Source: Vairimorpha apis BRL 01 (Eukaryota; Microsporidia; Nosematidae). From it: a DNA stretch of 23,697 nucleotides. The DNA is taken from assembly GCA_000447185.1 (NCBI GenBank), contig KE647268.1:1-23697 (forward strand), in the 5' to 3' direction. Shown here one piece after another: positions 1 to 10,057 of the stretch (position 1 is the first letter of the stretch; every line of letters starts with the position of its first letter). Position numbers and translations under genes: made by a program. The notes under the pieces are model-generated. The model searched no databases. It worked only from the letters and a program-made list of their open reading frames with translations, and was not told where the DNA came from.

Positions 1-317
1 ATAAAAAAAACAATCATTTTACTATATTTACTTTAAATTAATTATAAAAGTTAATAATTTTTTAGTTTACATTTATGTTTATAAATATAATAATAAATAA
101 TATTGTAAAATTAATTTTTAAAATCTTAATAAAAATTTAAATTTTTTATAAAATATCTTAAATTAATCATGATAGAAATTTAAATCAAATAAAGAATTTT
201 TTTTCATTTATATACATATATATAAATCATTACACAAAATATATTTTAAATTAATTAATATCTATTTTAATTTAACTTTATTCTTATATTACTATAAATT
301 TCACTTAATAAAAGATT
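1..317. other. AT-rich region upstream of the first gene
   Basis: Almost pure A/T sequence with short poly-A and poly-T runs. I see no ORF, RNA gene or repeat that I can support. It ends at the CCC start signal of the first gene. Confidence 0.6.
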
Positions 318-320
318 CCC
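318..320 (+). promoter_or_regulatory. CCC start-proximal signal
   Basis: CCC abuts the ATG at 321 within very AT-rich DNA. CCC- or GGG-like motifs just before start codons are described as microsporidian gene signals, so this supports the chosen start. Confidence 0.6.
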
Positions 321-1316
321 ATGGATTTGAAATTATTATTATTTTTAAGCTTAGTGTATTTAGCAAGTGATAATTTGTGTGAAGATATATCTAATCGTAA
401 AAATTATGACCCAATCACATATAAGGAATTTACCAATTTAATATGTAATATGGAAAATAACATTAAGAATTTGTTTGATAAAAAACTTCGTGATAGTAAA
501 ATTAAAATTGCTGAATTAATAAAAGATGAAACAGTACGAATTGAAAAAGAAAGTTATGAAAATATTAAAAAATGCATAAATGATGAAATAAAAAAAGACA
601 TAAACTTAGATAAAAAATCAACCGGTAGTAATATAAGTTTTCAATTGCAATGTTTAATAGATGTTTTTGATAAACGTTCAAAATGCGGAAATTGTAAAGG
701 TTGTAAAAATAATGATATTTGCTTTTATCATTTACTTATGATTTTCATATCATTATTTAATGAAGAGGATAAAGTTGAACTTCAAAAATCATTATCTATT
801 TTTCATCAAATGAATAATAGGTTTTTCAGACAACCAAACATGTGCAATATTTATGGTCTTCAACCTAATATAAATTCTTTTATGAATCCACTATATCAAA
901 ATATGTACAATTTAAACCAACCTAACGATTTATTTTCATCATGTTTTGGAATGCAGTATAATAAATTTGGTATGAATATAGGTAACAAAGATTTACTTCA
1001 TAATTTATTAATTAATTCTGTTTTTGATATCTATAATAGTGAGACTAGTAGTTGTGATAGTAAAAAACAATCACATCATGTAACAACAAATTATGGGCCT
1101 TCATTTCAAACTAATAATCCAACCCTAATCAACGATCCAAAATATTTTGATCAAAATAATTTTCCTACTTCATATCCTATCTTAAAACCTGTAAATCCTT
1201 CTGTTTATTCACCTAATATTCCTAGTAAAGCTCCCAGTACTTATGGACCTTGTCCTTTTACATTGAAGCATCTAAAAAGTCAACAAAAATGTGTGGAGGA
1301 AGCTAAAAAATATTAA
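321..1316 (+). CDS. Predicted secreted Cys-containing protein, unknown function
   Basis: This 331-residue protein is not one I recognise. Residues 4-15 form a hydrophobic stretch after a short basic start, as in a signal peptide, so it is probably secreted or on the spore or cell surface (inference). Residues about 45-100 are Lys/Glu-rich and likely helical. A CxxCxxC cluster lies at 122-128 with another Cys at 134, which could make disulfides or bind metal. The last roughly 80 residues are rich in Asn, Pro, Tyr and Ser and look disordered. About a dozen cysteines in total fit an extracellular protein. The ATG is directly preceded by CCC, which supports the start, and a perfect hairpin lies 31 bases past the stop. 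Candidates are a spore-wall, polar-tube-associated or host-exposed protein, but nothing in the sequence proves any of these. Confidence 0.8.
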   Translation: MDLKLLLFLSLVYLASDNLCEDISNRKNYDPITYKEFTNLICNMENNIKNLFDKKLRDSKIKIAELIKDETVRIEKESYENIKKCINDEIKKDINLDKKSTGSNISFQLQCLIDVFDKRSKCGNCKGCKNNDICFYHLLMIFISLFNEEDKVELQKSLSIFHQMNNRFFRQPNMCNIYGLQPNINSFMNPLYQNMYNLNQPNDLFSSCFGMQYNKFGMNIGNKDLLHNLLINSVFDIYNSETSSCDSKKQSHHVTTNYGPSFQTNNPTLINDPKYFDQNNFPTSYPILKPVNPSVYSPNIPSKAPSTYGPCPFTLKHLKSQQKCVEEAKKY

Positions 1317-1347
1317 ACTTGTTGGTTTATTTTTGTTGTTTTTTGTC

Positions 1348-1375
1348 AACATAAATTTAAAAAAAAATTTATGTT
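1348..1375 (+). terminator. Perfect hairpin downstream of the secreted-protein gene
   Basis: Two perfect 11-base arms (1348-1358 and 1365-1375) flank a six-A loop. The hairpin starts 31 bases after the stop codon, so it may mark or stabilise the transcript 3' end (inference). Pairing is mostly A/T, so chance cannot be excluded. Confidence 0.35.
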
Positions 1376-2005
1376 AATTTTAAAAATTACAAATGTGTAT
1401 AATTTAATATTATTAAGACAGATTAAAATAATACAAATTTTAATGATTTTTTTTTAATAATTATTATAAATAATTACTAAAAATTTTACTTTATCATATA
1501 AATTATATAATTTAAAAAAAAATTTATACTTAATAATAAAATTTAAATTTTGAAACTAAAAATAAAAAAGCTCACTCTTTTAGAAAATAATTTTTTAAAA
1601 AATATAATTAGGTTTTTAATTTAATAAAACTTATTTTTAATATTTTATAATAAAAAAATTAAAGATTAAAAAAAAATTTTTAATTCATACTGTATAATAT
1701 GGCATTTTGATCTAAAAAATTGCATATTTTTACAAATTTTAACATATATAACTAATTAGCTATTTTATCTGTAAAAAAATTTAGACGTGTATTTATATAA
1801 ATGCAATTATTTTTTAAAAAAATATTTTACATGTTAATTTATATATGAATATTTTATTTAACTAAATAATTATGAATAAAATATAAATTAACAATAATAT
1901 TAAAATGCTTGATAATTTAAAAATATACTTTATAAATTTTTAATAAATAATTCTTAAAAATAAAATTTTATTTATTTTAAGATTTAATTTTCATAATAAA
2001 GAATT
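1376..2005. other. AT-rich intergenic region
   Basis: Poly-A/T-rich spacer between the secreted-protein gene and the 3' end of the HECT gene. No gene or clear repeat seen. Confidence 0.6.
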
Positions 2006-3233
2006 TTATGAAACCAAATTCTGATTATGCATTAATACAGGGTTAATACTAAATTCTCTAAAAAATATATATCCATAATCTATATCCCTTTTTTTCATTG
2101 CAGCTAATAAATCTTGCTTAAATTCGTAAGCATTAGAAAAATAGTATATATATAATTCATTCATTTCTATATATGTTGATGGGAATCTAAACATGCCATG
2201 ATTTTTTTTTAATATTTAAACCCACAAATTTTTCATTTTTTATTCCTCCATATGGTACCTTCTTAGAACCAGTCCAATATTCAAATAATTTCAATTTATA
2301 ATCATATGAAAAATTTTCAACAATTGACCAAAAGGAAACAATTTCAAATGATTCCTCTGAGAAATCATTATAATATTTTGTGTATGTTTTCCAATCTTGA
2401 ATATCTATACTGTATATTCCACATATCATATTTTTTAATTCTGATGAACTAAAAATACTTAAAGATTTTTCTTCAATTATTTCATAAAAATCTTTTTTAA
2501 TGCTTTCTAATTGTTCAAAAATTATTGTTTCGTATCTAAATTTAATAAGTAATTTCAAATATTCTTCTTTATTTTCATTTGTGACTCTAATATTACTACC
2601 GTTTAAGATTAAATCTACTGTAAAATAAACACCAAAATAATCAATTTCAATTGAAAAAAAAGTTCAATATTACTCATATCTCCTTTTTTATTCGTAATAT
2701 GGATCTATAAAAATCCTCGTCAATAATTTTTACATCTTCTAATGTTGTCTCATAACCAAGTAAAAAATTATAAACTGATCTTTCAAGAGGTATCCATATT
2801 TTGTAATTTTCAATCAGTATCATTGCTAAAATTTTACCTAAAAAGTTAAAATATGACAAATGATTATTTACAATCATGCTACCATAAAATGGTTTAATCT
2901 TAGATCTACATCCTGATGAAAATGTAAATATACCATATATTGGATCTAAAATGTCTAGAACTACAAGTTTAATCCATTCTTCAATACTTTTATTTGTATC
3001 TATGTGATTTTTATCTTTAAAATTAATAAATAATTTACTATTAATAAATTGTTCATTTAAAATTTTGTTTAATTGTTTCACAGAATCAGTAATTAAATGT
3101 TCTTGATTAATATTAATAGTATATGAATTTTTTGTAAAATGATTTAATCTTTTTAAATAGTTTCTAAAATGTTTTTCTTTTTTTTAAATAATTTATTGTC
3201 TATTTTATTATTGTTTGTTCTGTTAAATATTAT
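2006..3233 (-). CDS. HECT-domain E3 ubiquitin ligase, frameshifted, catalytic Cys absent
   Basis: Four frames together spell most of a HECT domain, which normally passes ubiquitin from an E2 through a cysteine thioester. From the N-terminal side: a segment ending in HLITDS and continuing to GYETTLEDV (about 3177-2674) matches the HECT N-lobe, including a YFNFLGKILA helix; a second part holds NKEEYLKLLIKFR and MICGIYSIDIQDW (2607-2187), with TGSKKVPYGG; a third (2201-2006) is the C-lobe end. Shifts fall at T8 3178-3185, T6 2684-2689, A8 2654-2661 and T9 2202-2210 (plus-strand runs). Where families have HTCFN, this sequence reads YIEMN without a gap, so Glu replaces the catalytic Cys, and no frame there encodes Cys. 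No convincing ATG is seen; the open frame begins after a TGA at 3234-3236, and the start may lie near 3270. It could be a pseudogene, or a non-catalytic HECT protein in an indel-prone assembly. Confidence 0.75.
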
Positions 3234-4324
3234 TCAATATTAAATTTTTTCTGTTAAATTGCTAAAAAGCATTTTTTTTCATTTATATTTAAAGTACAAA
3301 AAGTACATTAAACATAAAAATATTAAAATAATGGGTGTATCCAAACTTAAATTAATAAATAAAATTTTAAGATCAATATGTATCATTTTAATATAAAAAT
3401 GTATTTATTCTGTATTTGTTTCATATATTTTCAACAAATAAATGCATATTAAAAAATAAGAATGTTTTTGTTGCAAATATTTATAAATTTTTAATTTAAT
3501 TAAAAATCCATTTATGTTTTAAGTTAAAATATTTTCCTAATTTTAAAAAAATAAGCATCTTCTTTTTTTATAATCAAAATTATAAAAACTTAATAAATTT
3601 TTTTTTATTAAGAATCTAAATAATTTCTATCTAATCATATTAATGGTTTTAGCATATGTTTAAATTTTTTAAATATCTTTAATAAAATCTTTAATCTTCA
3701 TGGTAAAAAAGTCAAGTATTATGATTAAATAATTAGAAACAATTTTAAATCCTATAATTAAAAATTTTAAGACAAAAAATAATTTTGAATAAAAAATAAA
3801 AATTATAATTTTAAAATATCAAATTTAAATAAACTTAATGCTAAATACTTTACTTTATAATTTAAATATATCTAAAAATTAAATTAAACAATTTTAAAAT
3901 AATAAACCTTATAAGTTGAAATAAAGATTATTATATTTAAAAGTTAACTTGTTCATAGAACAAAATTTTTCAATTTTAAATATAAAACCAAAACAAGATA
4001 GTTTAATATATTTGCAATCGACAAAATATTAAAAGTATTTTAAAAATTTCAATTTCTTGTTTGTAATATAATTTTATTTGATCTAATTTTATTTAAATAG
4101 CAACATTTAAAAAGTTTTTTTTATAGAGTAAAATTTTATGTGAGGTTACAAAAAAAATTAGAAATATCGATATCTTATGTTCGATATATAATTTTTTAAA
4201 TTTATAAACATAAAAAATATTTTAAATGTAGTTAATGTTTAAAAGTATATTTTTTGATTTGTATCTTTTTAAAATATAGTTTTACAAAATTATTTTTAAG
4301 TCTTTAAAACTAGAATTCAAAAAA
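3234..4324. other. AT-rich intergenic region
   Basis: About 1.1 kb without a supportable gene. The part near 3234-3280 may hold the lost N-terminus of the HECT gene. A 21-codon ORF starting ATGGGT near 3332 is too short to call. A 7-base inverted repeat (ATATCGA / TCGATAT) lies near 4165-4188, of unknown meaning. Confidence 0.5.
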
Positions 4325-4327
4325 GGG
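4325..4327 (+). promoter_or_regulatory. GGG start-proximal signal
   Basis: GGG followed by one T and then the ATG at 4329. The spacing matches the GGG before the homeodomain gene. Confidence 0.55.
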
Positions 4328-4328
4328 T

Positions 4329-4613
4329 ATGAATAAAAGTGATGAAAATATTGAAGAAATTTTAAATAAATATCAAGTTAAAGATAAGTTTTTAAATAAC
4401 TTTGAATCTTATATTGATGAATCTGGTTTAAAAACCAAACTTAATAATCATCTAAAAATTGTCCTTAAGAGAAAAAAAGTTGAAGATATTGAAGAAACAG
4501 AAATTTACAACATTATAATGGATTATATGACATTAAATTTACCAGAGGAGGTTCAAGAAAAATTATATAATGATATTAGAAAATTTGTGGATGAGAATAT
4601 TAATTTTGATTAA
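4329..4613 (+). CDS. SUS1: Sus1/ENY2-like SAGA and TREX-2 subunit
   Basis: A 94-residue, mostly helical protein whose length and residue pattern fit the Sus1/ENY2 family (usually just under or about 100 residues). Family proteins sit in the SAGA deubiquitinase module and in the TREX-2 mRNA-export complex, linking transcription to nuclear pores. Visible matches are an early helix ending in YIDESGLKTKL (family G followed by hydrophobic and basic residues), a central KRKKVEDIEETEI segment, and the closing LPEEVQEKLYNDIRKFVDE, which mirrors the family's P..V...L...I..F pattern. The frame is intact, and the start is set by the GGG signal two bases upstream. A 7-base-arm hairpin follows 46 bases after the stop. 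The assignment rests on pattern recognition of a small protein, so another small helical protein remains possible. Confidence 0.72.
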   Translation: MNKSDENIEEILNKYQVKDKFLNNFESYIDESGLKTKLNNHLKIVLKRKKVEDIEETEIYNIIMDYMTLNLPEEVQEKLYNDIRKFVDENINFD

Positions 4614-4658
4614 AATAGAATATTTTTTATTTTTAAAATGAATAAGAAATTTTTGTTT

Positions 4659-4675
4659 AAGTTAATTATTAACTT
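4659..4675 (+). repeat. Short inverted repeat downstream of SUS1
   Basis: AAGTTAA and TTAACTT around a three-base loop, 46 bases after the SUS1 stop. Possibly a 3'-end hairpin, but short and AT-rich. Confidence 0.25.
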
Positions 4676-5337
4676 TTGTAAAATTTTATTTCATAAAAAA
4701 ATAGATTAAAGTGTTAAAATAAATATTTTATAAAATTAAAGCAAAGAAAGCTTATAATTAAAATTTAAAGTTATATTTTTCTTGTTTTACAAAAAAATTT
4801 GTAAATTTTTTAAAATAACATTTGTTTGTTGGTATTTTTAAATAAAGAAAAATAATATAATGTTAATTTTTTTAAATATAATAAAAATATTATAACAAAT
4901 AAATGTGCTTGTTAATTTTTTTTATAGTAAATTTTATTTTTATAAAATTATTATTATTTATCAATTTTAGCTTAATTTTAAGATTTACAATGTAATGTTT
5001 TAATATTATGAATTTATTTTTATTTATCTAGATGATTTGTTTATAAATTAAAATTATCAAACAAATATTTTTTATCTAATATTTAGAATAATCAAAAAAA
5101 ATATAAAATTTTTATTTATTTAGTATTTAATATATCATTTTAAAATATTTTATTATTATTTTTTTTTATAAAAATATTGAAATGTTTTAAATTAATACAA
5201 ATTTTTAAAAATAAATTTACTGACAAATTCTATAACTATGTTTTTAAAACATTTTTTTGTATTTTTAGAAAATAATGTACAAAAACATTCTAATAAATTT
5301 ATTTGTTAATAAATACAAAAAATTTAACTTTACTCTT
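4676..5337. other. AT-rich intergenic region
   Basis: Spacer between SUS1 and the homeodomain gene, which is transcribed toward it. No gene or repeat seen. Confidence 0.6.
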
Positions 5338-5699
5338 TTATATTATATTTAATTCTCTTTTGACCTTTTTATAAATCTCGAATAATACTTTAATACTAAT
5401 ATCGACTCTTAATTTTTTGCTAATTAAAATATATTGAATTGATTGGCTTTTATCAGCTTGCCTTTCATTCTGAAACCAAACATTAACAGCTCTCAATGAA
5501 AGATTTAACAAGATACTGATATCAAATTTAGTATTTTGAGAGGGGTAATCTGTGATTGAATAAATTTCTTTTAACATAAGATTTTGAAATTTTGATTTTT
5601 TTTCCTACACAAATTTGTTCCACAATAGCTATTTTTTAATAATATTAAACCAAAAGCAGCTTGTATTTTTAATTCATCTTCTACTAGTTTCTTTATCAT
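5338..5699 (-). CDS. Homeodomain transcription factor with a single frameshift
   Basis: The plainly open part (5338-5577) starts mid-domain: it contains DYPSQNTKF, LLNLSLRAVNVWFQNERQ and a Lys-rich tail. Counting the Tyr of YPS as homeodomain position 25 puts Trp at 48, Asn at 51 and Arg at 53, so helix 3 has the canonical DNA-contact residues; position 52 is Glu, which is unusual. Helix 1 lies upstream in two frames: KKSKFQNLMLKEIYSI in the main frame, and before it a run from ATG at 5699 (MIKKLVEDELKIQAAF) to NLCRKK in another. The switch falls at the T8 run 5596-5603 (plus strand), and one lost base explains it; the restored length would be 120 residues. The upstream ATG has GGG one base before it, as SUS1 has. 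Microsporidia carry small divergent homeodomain genes. It likely acts in the nucleus; its targets are unknown. Confidence 0.85.
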
Positions 5700-5700
5700 G

Positions 5701-5703
5701 CCC
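5701..5703 (-). promoter_or_regulatory. GGG start-proximal signal of the homeodomain gene
   Basis: On the minus strand it reads GGG, C, ATG. It supports 5699 as the true start, upstream of the frameshift. Confidence 0.55.
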
Positions 5704-6701
5704 ATATAATGATATACTATAATAAGTAATATAATATGATATGTCAAAAATCTTGATTTTTTGTTAAAAAAATATTGTATAACTAAAAATATTATTTCAT
5801 TAAATCAAAATATAAAATTTGTTTAATTATAGAGTTTTTTGATAATATTTTAAAATTATATTATAAAATATCAATTTGAAGTGTTGATCTTCAAAAAAAT
5901 TATAAACTGTTTTTATATTATATGACATTATAAATTAAAAGAATTTAAATTTTTGACGTGTCAAAAAATTGTTAAAATAAACAAATTTTAATTAATGTAA
6001 TTTGTTTAAATGTAAAAAAATAATGTTATGTTCTAATGTATAAAAAAATATAATTTTTTCTAATTTTTATTTATGTTATAATTTAAAATTTTATAAAATT
6101 TACATATTCGAAAAGCATTTTGTTATAAATTCTTTTTTTTATATATAAAAAATTTTATTATTTAAAAAAATAAATATTTATTTCACAATTTAATTAAATT
6201 TTAATTATTTTTATCAACTTTTAATGCAATAAAAATGATATTAACAAACAATACAATTTTGAATAAAATTTACCTATTAAAAGAAATTTTGATAATTTTT
6301 AAAACATTTTTTAATGAAGGTTCAAGTATTTTTAATATAATTTAATAAATATTTTTGTTTAAATAAATTTTAATAAAAATGCTTTTTTTTGAAACTGGAT
6401 CACTTAAAAAAAATATTTTTACTAATAAAATTTTCGTTTTAAAACATTTTAACTTAAAAATCTAATTATTTAATAAATATAAAATCCAAAAAAAAAAGTT
6501 ATAAATTTGTATTTAAAATAATAAAAATTATTGTTAAATATATTTTTACATTCAAAATTATAAATATAATTAAAAATTAAACAAATTTAATACTTTTTTG
6601 AAAGTTACTTAAAATTTAAAATTTTGAAATAATCATAAAATATATAAAATCATTGATTTAGTATATACTTTTTAAATAGTTTTATTCAAAAATAAATAAG
6701 T
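5704..6701. other. AT-rich intergenic region
   Basis: About 1 kb of A/T-rich sequence with long poly-T and poly-A runs. No gene, RNA or clear repeat seen. Confidence 0.6.
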
Positions 6702-7406
6702 TTAATGAAGTTTAAGCATTAATTTTATAAGCAAATTTGGCGATCTTTTTTCTGCACAAAGCCAAATCCTGATTTTAAAAAGTTTAAATAAATCATTCAA
6801 GAGGTCTCGAAAATCTATTCTTTTGCAACTTTTAAAATAAAAAGTAATTTTTTTCTTATCCCATTGATATTCACAACTTAAGATATCCATATTTAAATTT
6901 TTTAAACTAACAAGATTTCTACATTGTTCCAAACATATTTTTTCATCTTGTTTTCTAACTTCTAATTCAAAAATATCATTTTGTTCAGCATATCTCATTA
7001 TTTTTTTAACTTCGATTTCATTTTTAAAAATTTTTAAAGTTTTAATAATTTTATTATATTCTTCTTCTGTAGCTATAGCAATTATTTTTCCACAATCAAC
7101 ACCCCTATCCGCTTCAATAATAATAAATGAATGCAAATCATATTTTATATTATCTACCCCAATATCCAATCTGCCACTTTTGTATTTTACAACAAAATAA
7201 TATTTTTTCGATACGTTTATTTTTTCAGAAATTAATTGATGCATTAAATTTGTCAGTTTATCAAGTTTTTTGTGCTGCAAAATTTTTTCATGAAAATTTT
7301 TATAATTTCCTATTACTTTCCATTTTTCACAGCTTGTATCCCAATCGTCTCTTTGTTCAGACCAAACAGCCTTTGAAAACTTAGAATAATTATAAAGATA
7401 ATTCAT
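6702..7406 (-). CDS. PSP1 C-terminal domain protein
   Basis: A 234-residue protein with a clear PSP1 C-terminal domain from about residue 66 to 217. Diagnostic parts are VVKYKSGRLDIGVD (73-85), the IIIEADRGVDCGKIIA run (95-110), a following helical stretch with EIEVKKIMRYAEQNDIFELE, and the closing ITFYFKSCKRIDFRDLL to LFKLFKIRIWL (187-216). The family includes trypanosomatid and yeast PSP1 and bacterial RicT-type proteins; roles reported include nucleic-acid-linked functions and, for the bacterial branch, partnering in RNA processing. The exact role here is unknown. The first 65 residues, rich in Trp and Lys, match nothing I know. The frame is intact. No CCC or GGG precedes the ATG, but this is the only in-frame Met close to the domain that leaves a plausible N-terminus. 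Confidence 0.85.
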   Translation of the reverse strand: MNYLYNYSKFSKAVWSEQRDDWDTSCEKWKVIGNYKNFHEKILQHKKLDKLTNLMHQLISEKINVSKKYYFVVKYKSGRLDIGVDNIKYDLHSFIIIEADRGVDCGKIIAIATEEEYNKIIKTLKIFKNEIEVKKIMRYAEQNDIFELEVRKQDEKICLEQCRNLVSLKNLNMDILSCEYQWDKKKITFYFKSCKRIDFRDLLNDLFKLFKIRIWLCAEKRSPNLLIKLMLKLH

Positions 7407-10057
7407 TTAAATTACAATTTTCATTTTTATATATAAATATAAATGTTTCTTTAATGATCAATTGTAAAATACATGTTCTTACATGTGATACAATGAAAAT
7501 ACTTCATATGATTGTAATGTAAATTTTAAAAGTCAAGTTATCTATCAAAATGATTCGAGTTTTAAAGATGCCTAATAAATAATTTATTGTACTTGTTATG
7601 AATAATTATACAGTTTCAAACATAACTTATTCAAATTTTATGATATAAATTTTTTTTGCTTCATAATTTGCATTTTTAATGTAATATAATTTTTCTGATT
7701 ATAAAAAAATCCTTTTAGCTAAATGATTAAACTAAATCAAATCATAAAAAATACTCCTCTAATAATTATGTCCTATTAATTTCCTATTTATTTTTATAAA
7801 CGTATAACAAAAAAAGTAATTTTATTTATGTGTGAATAATGTTGCGTTTCAAATTTTTTTGGATATTATTAAATAAGAAAATTATAATGCATATAAATCT
7901 GTAAAAAAATCCACAATTATGTATATTTTTGATAGGTAAATAAGAATAAAATTTACAAATAACATATTTAATATATTACATTTCTTCATAAGATTCACGA
8001 AAAATATTTTAACAAGTTTTATTTCAACAATTGAATTATAAACAAATAAAATGTTATTTTTTAAATAATTTAAAATTTATTTAATTATTATATATAAAAA
8101 AAACTAATAATTTTTAAGTGATAAAATAATATTATAAATATTGTATGTTTTAAAATTAAATTTAAAAATTACTTTGAATTATTAAAATATACTAATATAT
8201 TATTTTTTTTCGATTTATTTATAAATATTCAAAATATTTTTAAAAAAAATGTTAAAATTTGTTAAAATATAGACTAATTTTTTCGCTTGATTGATGCTAT
8301 ATAATGTTGTTTTTAAAATTATGATTTTTTTATTGCTTATAATTTTAAATTCGTAAAAATAGTATTAATGATTATAAATTAAAGTTAAATAAAAAAACTA
8401 AAATATGGAAAAATATTAAATATTGTTAGAAGAATTTATTTGATATTTTACTAGTTTGCAAAAAAAAATTTAATTATTTTATTAAATTTAAGTTGTTAAT
8501 ACAAAATAAAATTACAAATTAATATATAAATGAAAGTAATAGAAAAAAATATGTGTTATGAGCTAATAATATAAATAATAACATTATAAAAAAAAATTAG
8601 AAGTAACAACTGAAAAAGAAGCATTAAAATAATAAAAATTTAAAATAAACTCAAACAAAATTTTAAGTACAAAAATCAAAATAATATATATATTAAAAAT
8701 TTTTATTTAATAATAAATTATAAATTTGTTTTTTTAATGTAAGATTTTATTTTTAGGTTTATAATTATATATATGAAATTTTAATTATTTTAACAAAGTG
8801 TCGAATTAATTCAATAATTTTTAATAAAAATAATATAATACAAATAAAATTGAAAAATATATAAATCATATTGCTATATTAAAAAATATAGATACATTTA
8901 TATATATAAAGTTTTTTGATATTTTAACCTAATCTACATAATTTAATAAAAATTCAAAATTATTTTATTGTCATTTTATTTTAAATTAATAGAAATAATT
9001 TAGAAATACTGTCATAAAAATTAATTATTTAGCAAACAAAACATAATTTATTATAATATAGTTATGAAATAATATAATATATGATTTTAAAATCATTATA
9101 ATCAATTTTTTAATAAATTTAATTATAAAAATTCACAAACCAAAAAAGAAATGTTAAATAAAAAAAATTAATATAATACTAAAATAGTTTAATCATATAA
9201 TTTTAATTGTATTAAAAATTTTATAAATTTTATTTGAATAATTAGTAATATGAATAAAGTTTTAAGTATCAATGAATATGGGTTTCTAATACGATGAATA
9301 ATTATATATTAAATTTATGATAAAAGAAAGATAATTTTATAAAATATGAATATACCAAAAGTACAATGCATTTAAATTGATAATAAATTATTCATTGTTA
9401 TTTTTAATAATAAAAAATTTCACTTCATTAATAATATTATAACTTAATTAAATATATACTCAAATTATTTTCAGTTATTTTCAAATATATTACTCTTTAA
9501 AAAGAATACATATATGTAGTACCAATATAATCTATTTCATTATTAATTATTCTTCATCAAAATTTAGAGCAATAAAAAATTTTAAATTATTTACATTTTT
9601 TATTATTAAAATGAAACATTGTTTGTTTCTTAAAATGTCATTAAAACATCATTAATACTTATTTTTTAAAAAACAAAAGTTTTAATATTATTTTAAAACT
9701 ATTATTTACATATGTATTTAAAAGTTTAAAAAAACATACTTTGAAATATTTTAGACATTTTGATTTTTTTCGAATAAATTGCAAATTTCATTAATAAGTT
9801 AAAAATAGTTTATTTTTTTATAATAGTAAAATTAATAAAGAAAAATTTAATGTTATTTAATTTTAAATAATACATAGATAATTGTTTATTACATAATATT
9901 TAAATTTATATCAAAAATAAACTTTACTATAATTTTATTTTAATATTATTTTTAAAAACCGTAACAAAATAATTCTATTTAATAAAAAGCTTATATAAGA
10001 ATCATATTATTTTTGTATTCATGTATTTTATTAACTTTAAAAATAAAAAATTAATTA
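7407..10057. other. 2.65-kb AT-rich gene desert
   Basis: The longest gap in the window. The first 400 bases are slightly less A/T-biased and contain two ACATGT palindromes four bases apart (7471-7486), but six-frame reading gives only short, stop-broken ORFs. The rest is low-complexity A/T. No tRNA-like cloverleaf, transposase motif or CCC/GGG-ATG pair was found. Confidence 0.6.

Noticed and set aside
3332..3397. 21-codon ORF starting ATGGGT
   Set aside because: Runs of this length are expected by chance on both strands of such A/T-rich DNA; the GGG lies inside the ORF rather than before it.
7127..7384. 85-codon plus-strand ORF
   Set aside because: Lies antisense within the PSP1 gene, whose protein matches a known family.
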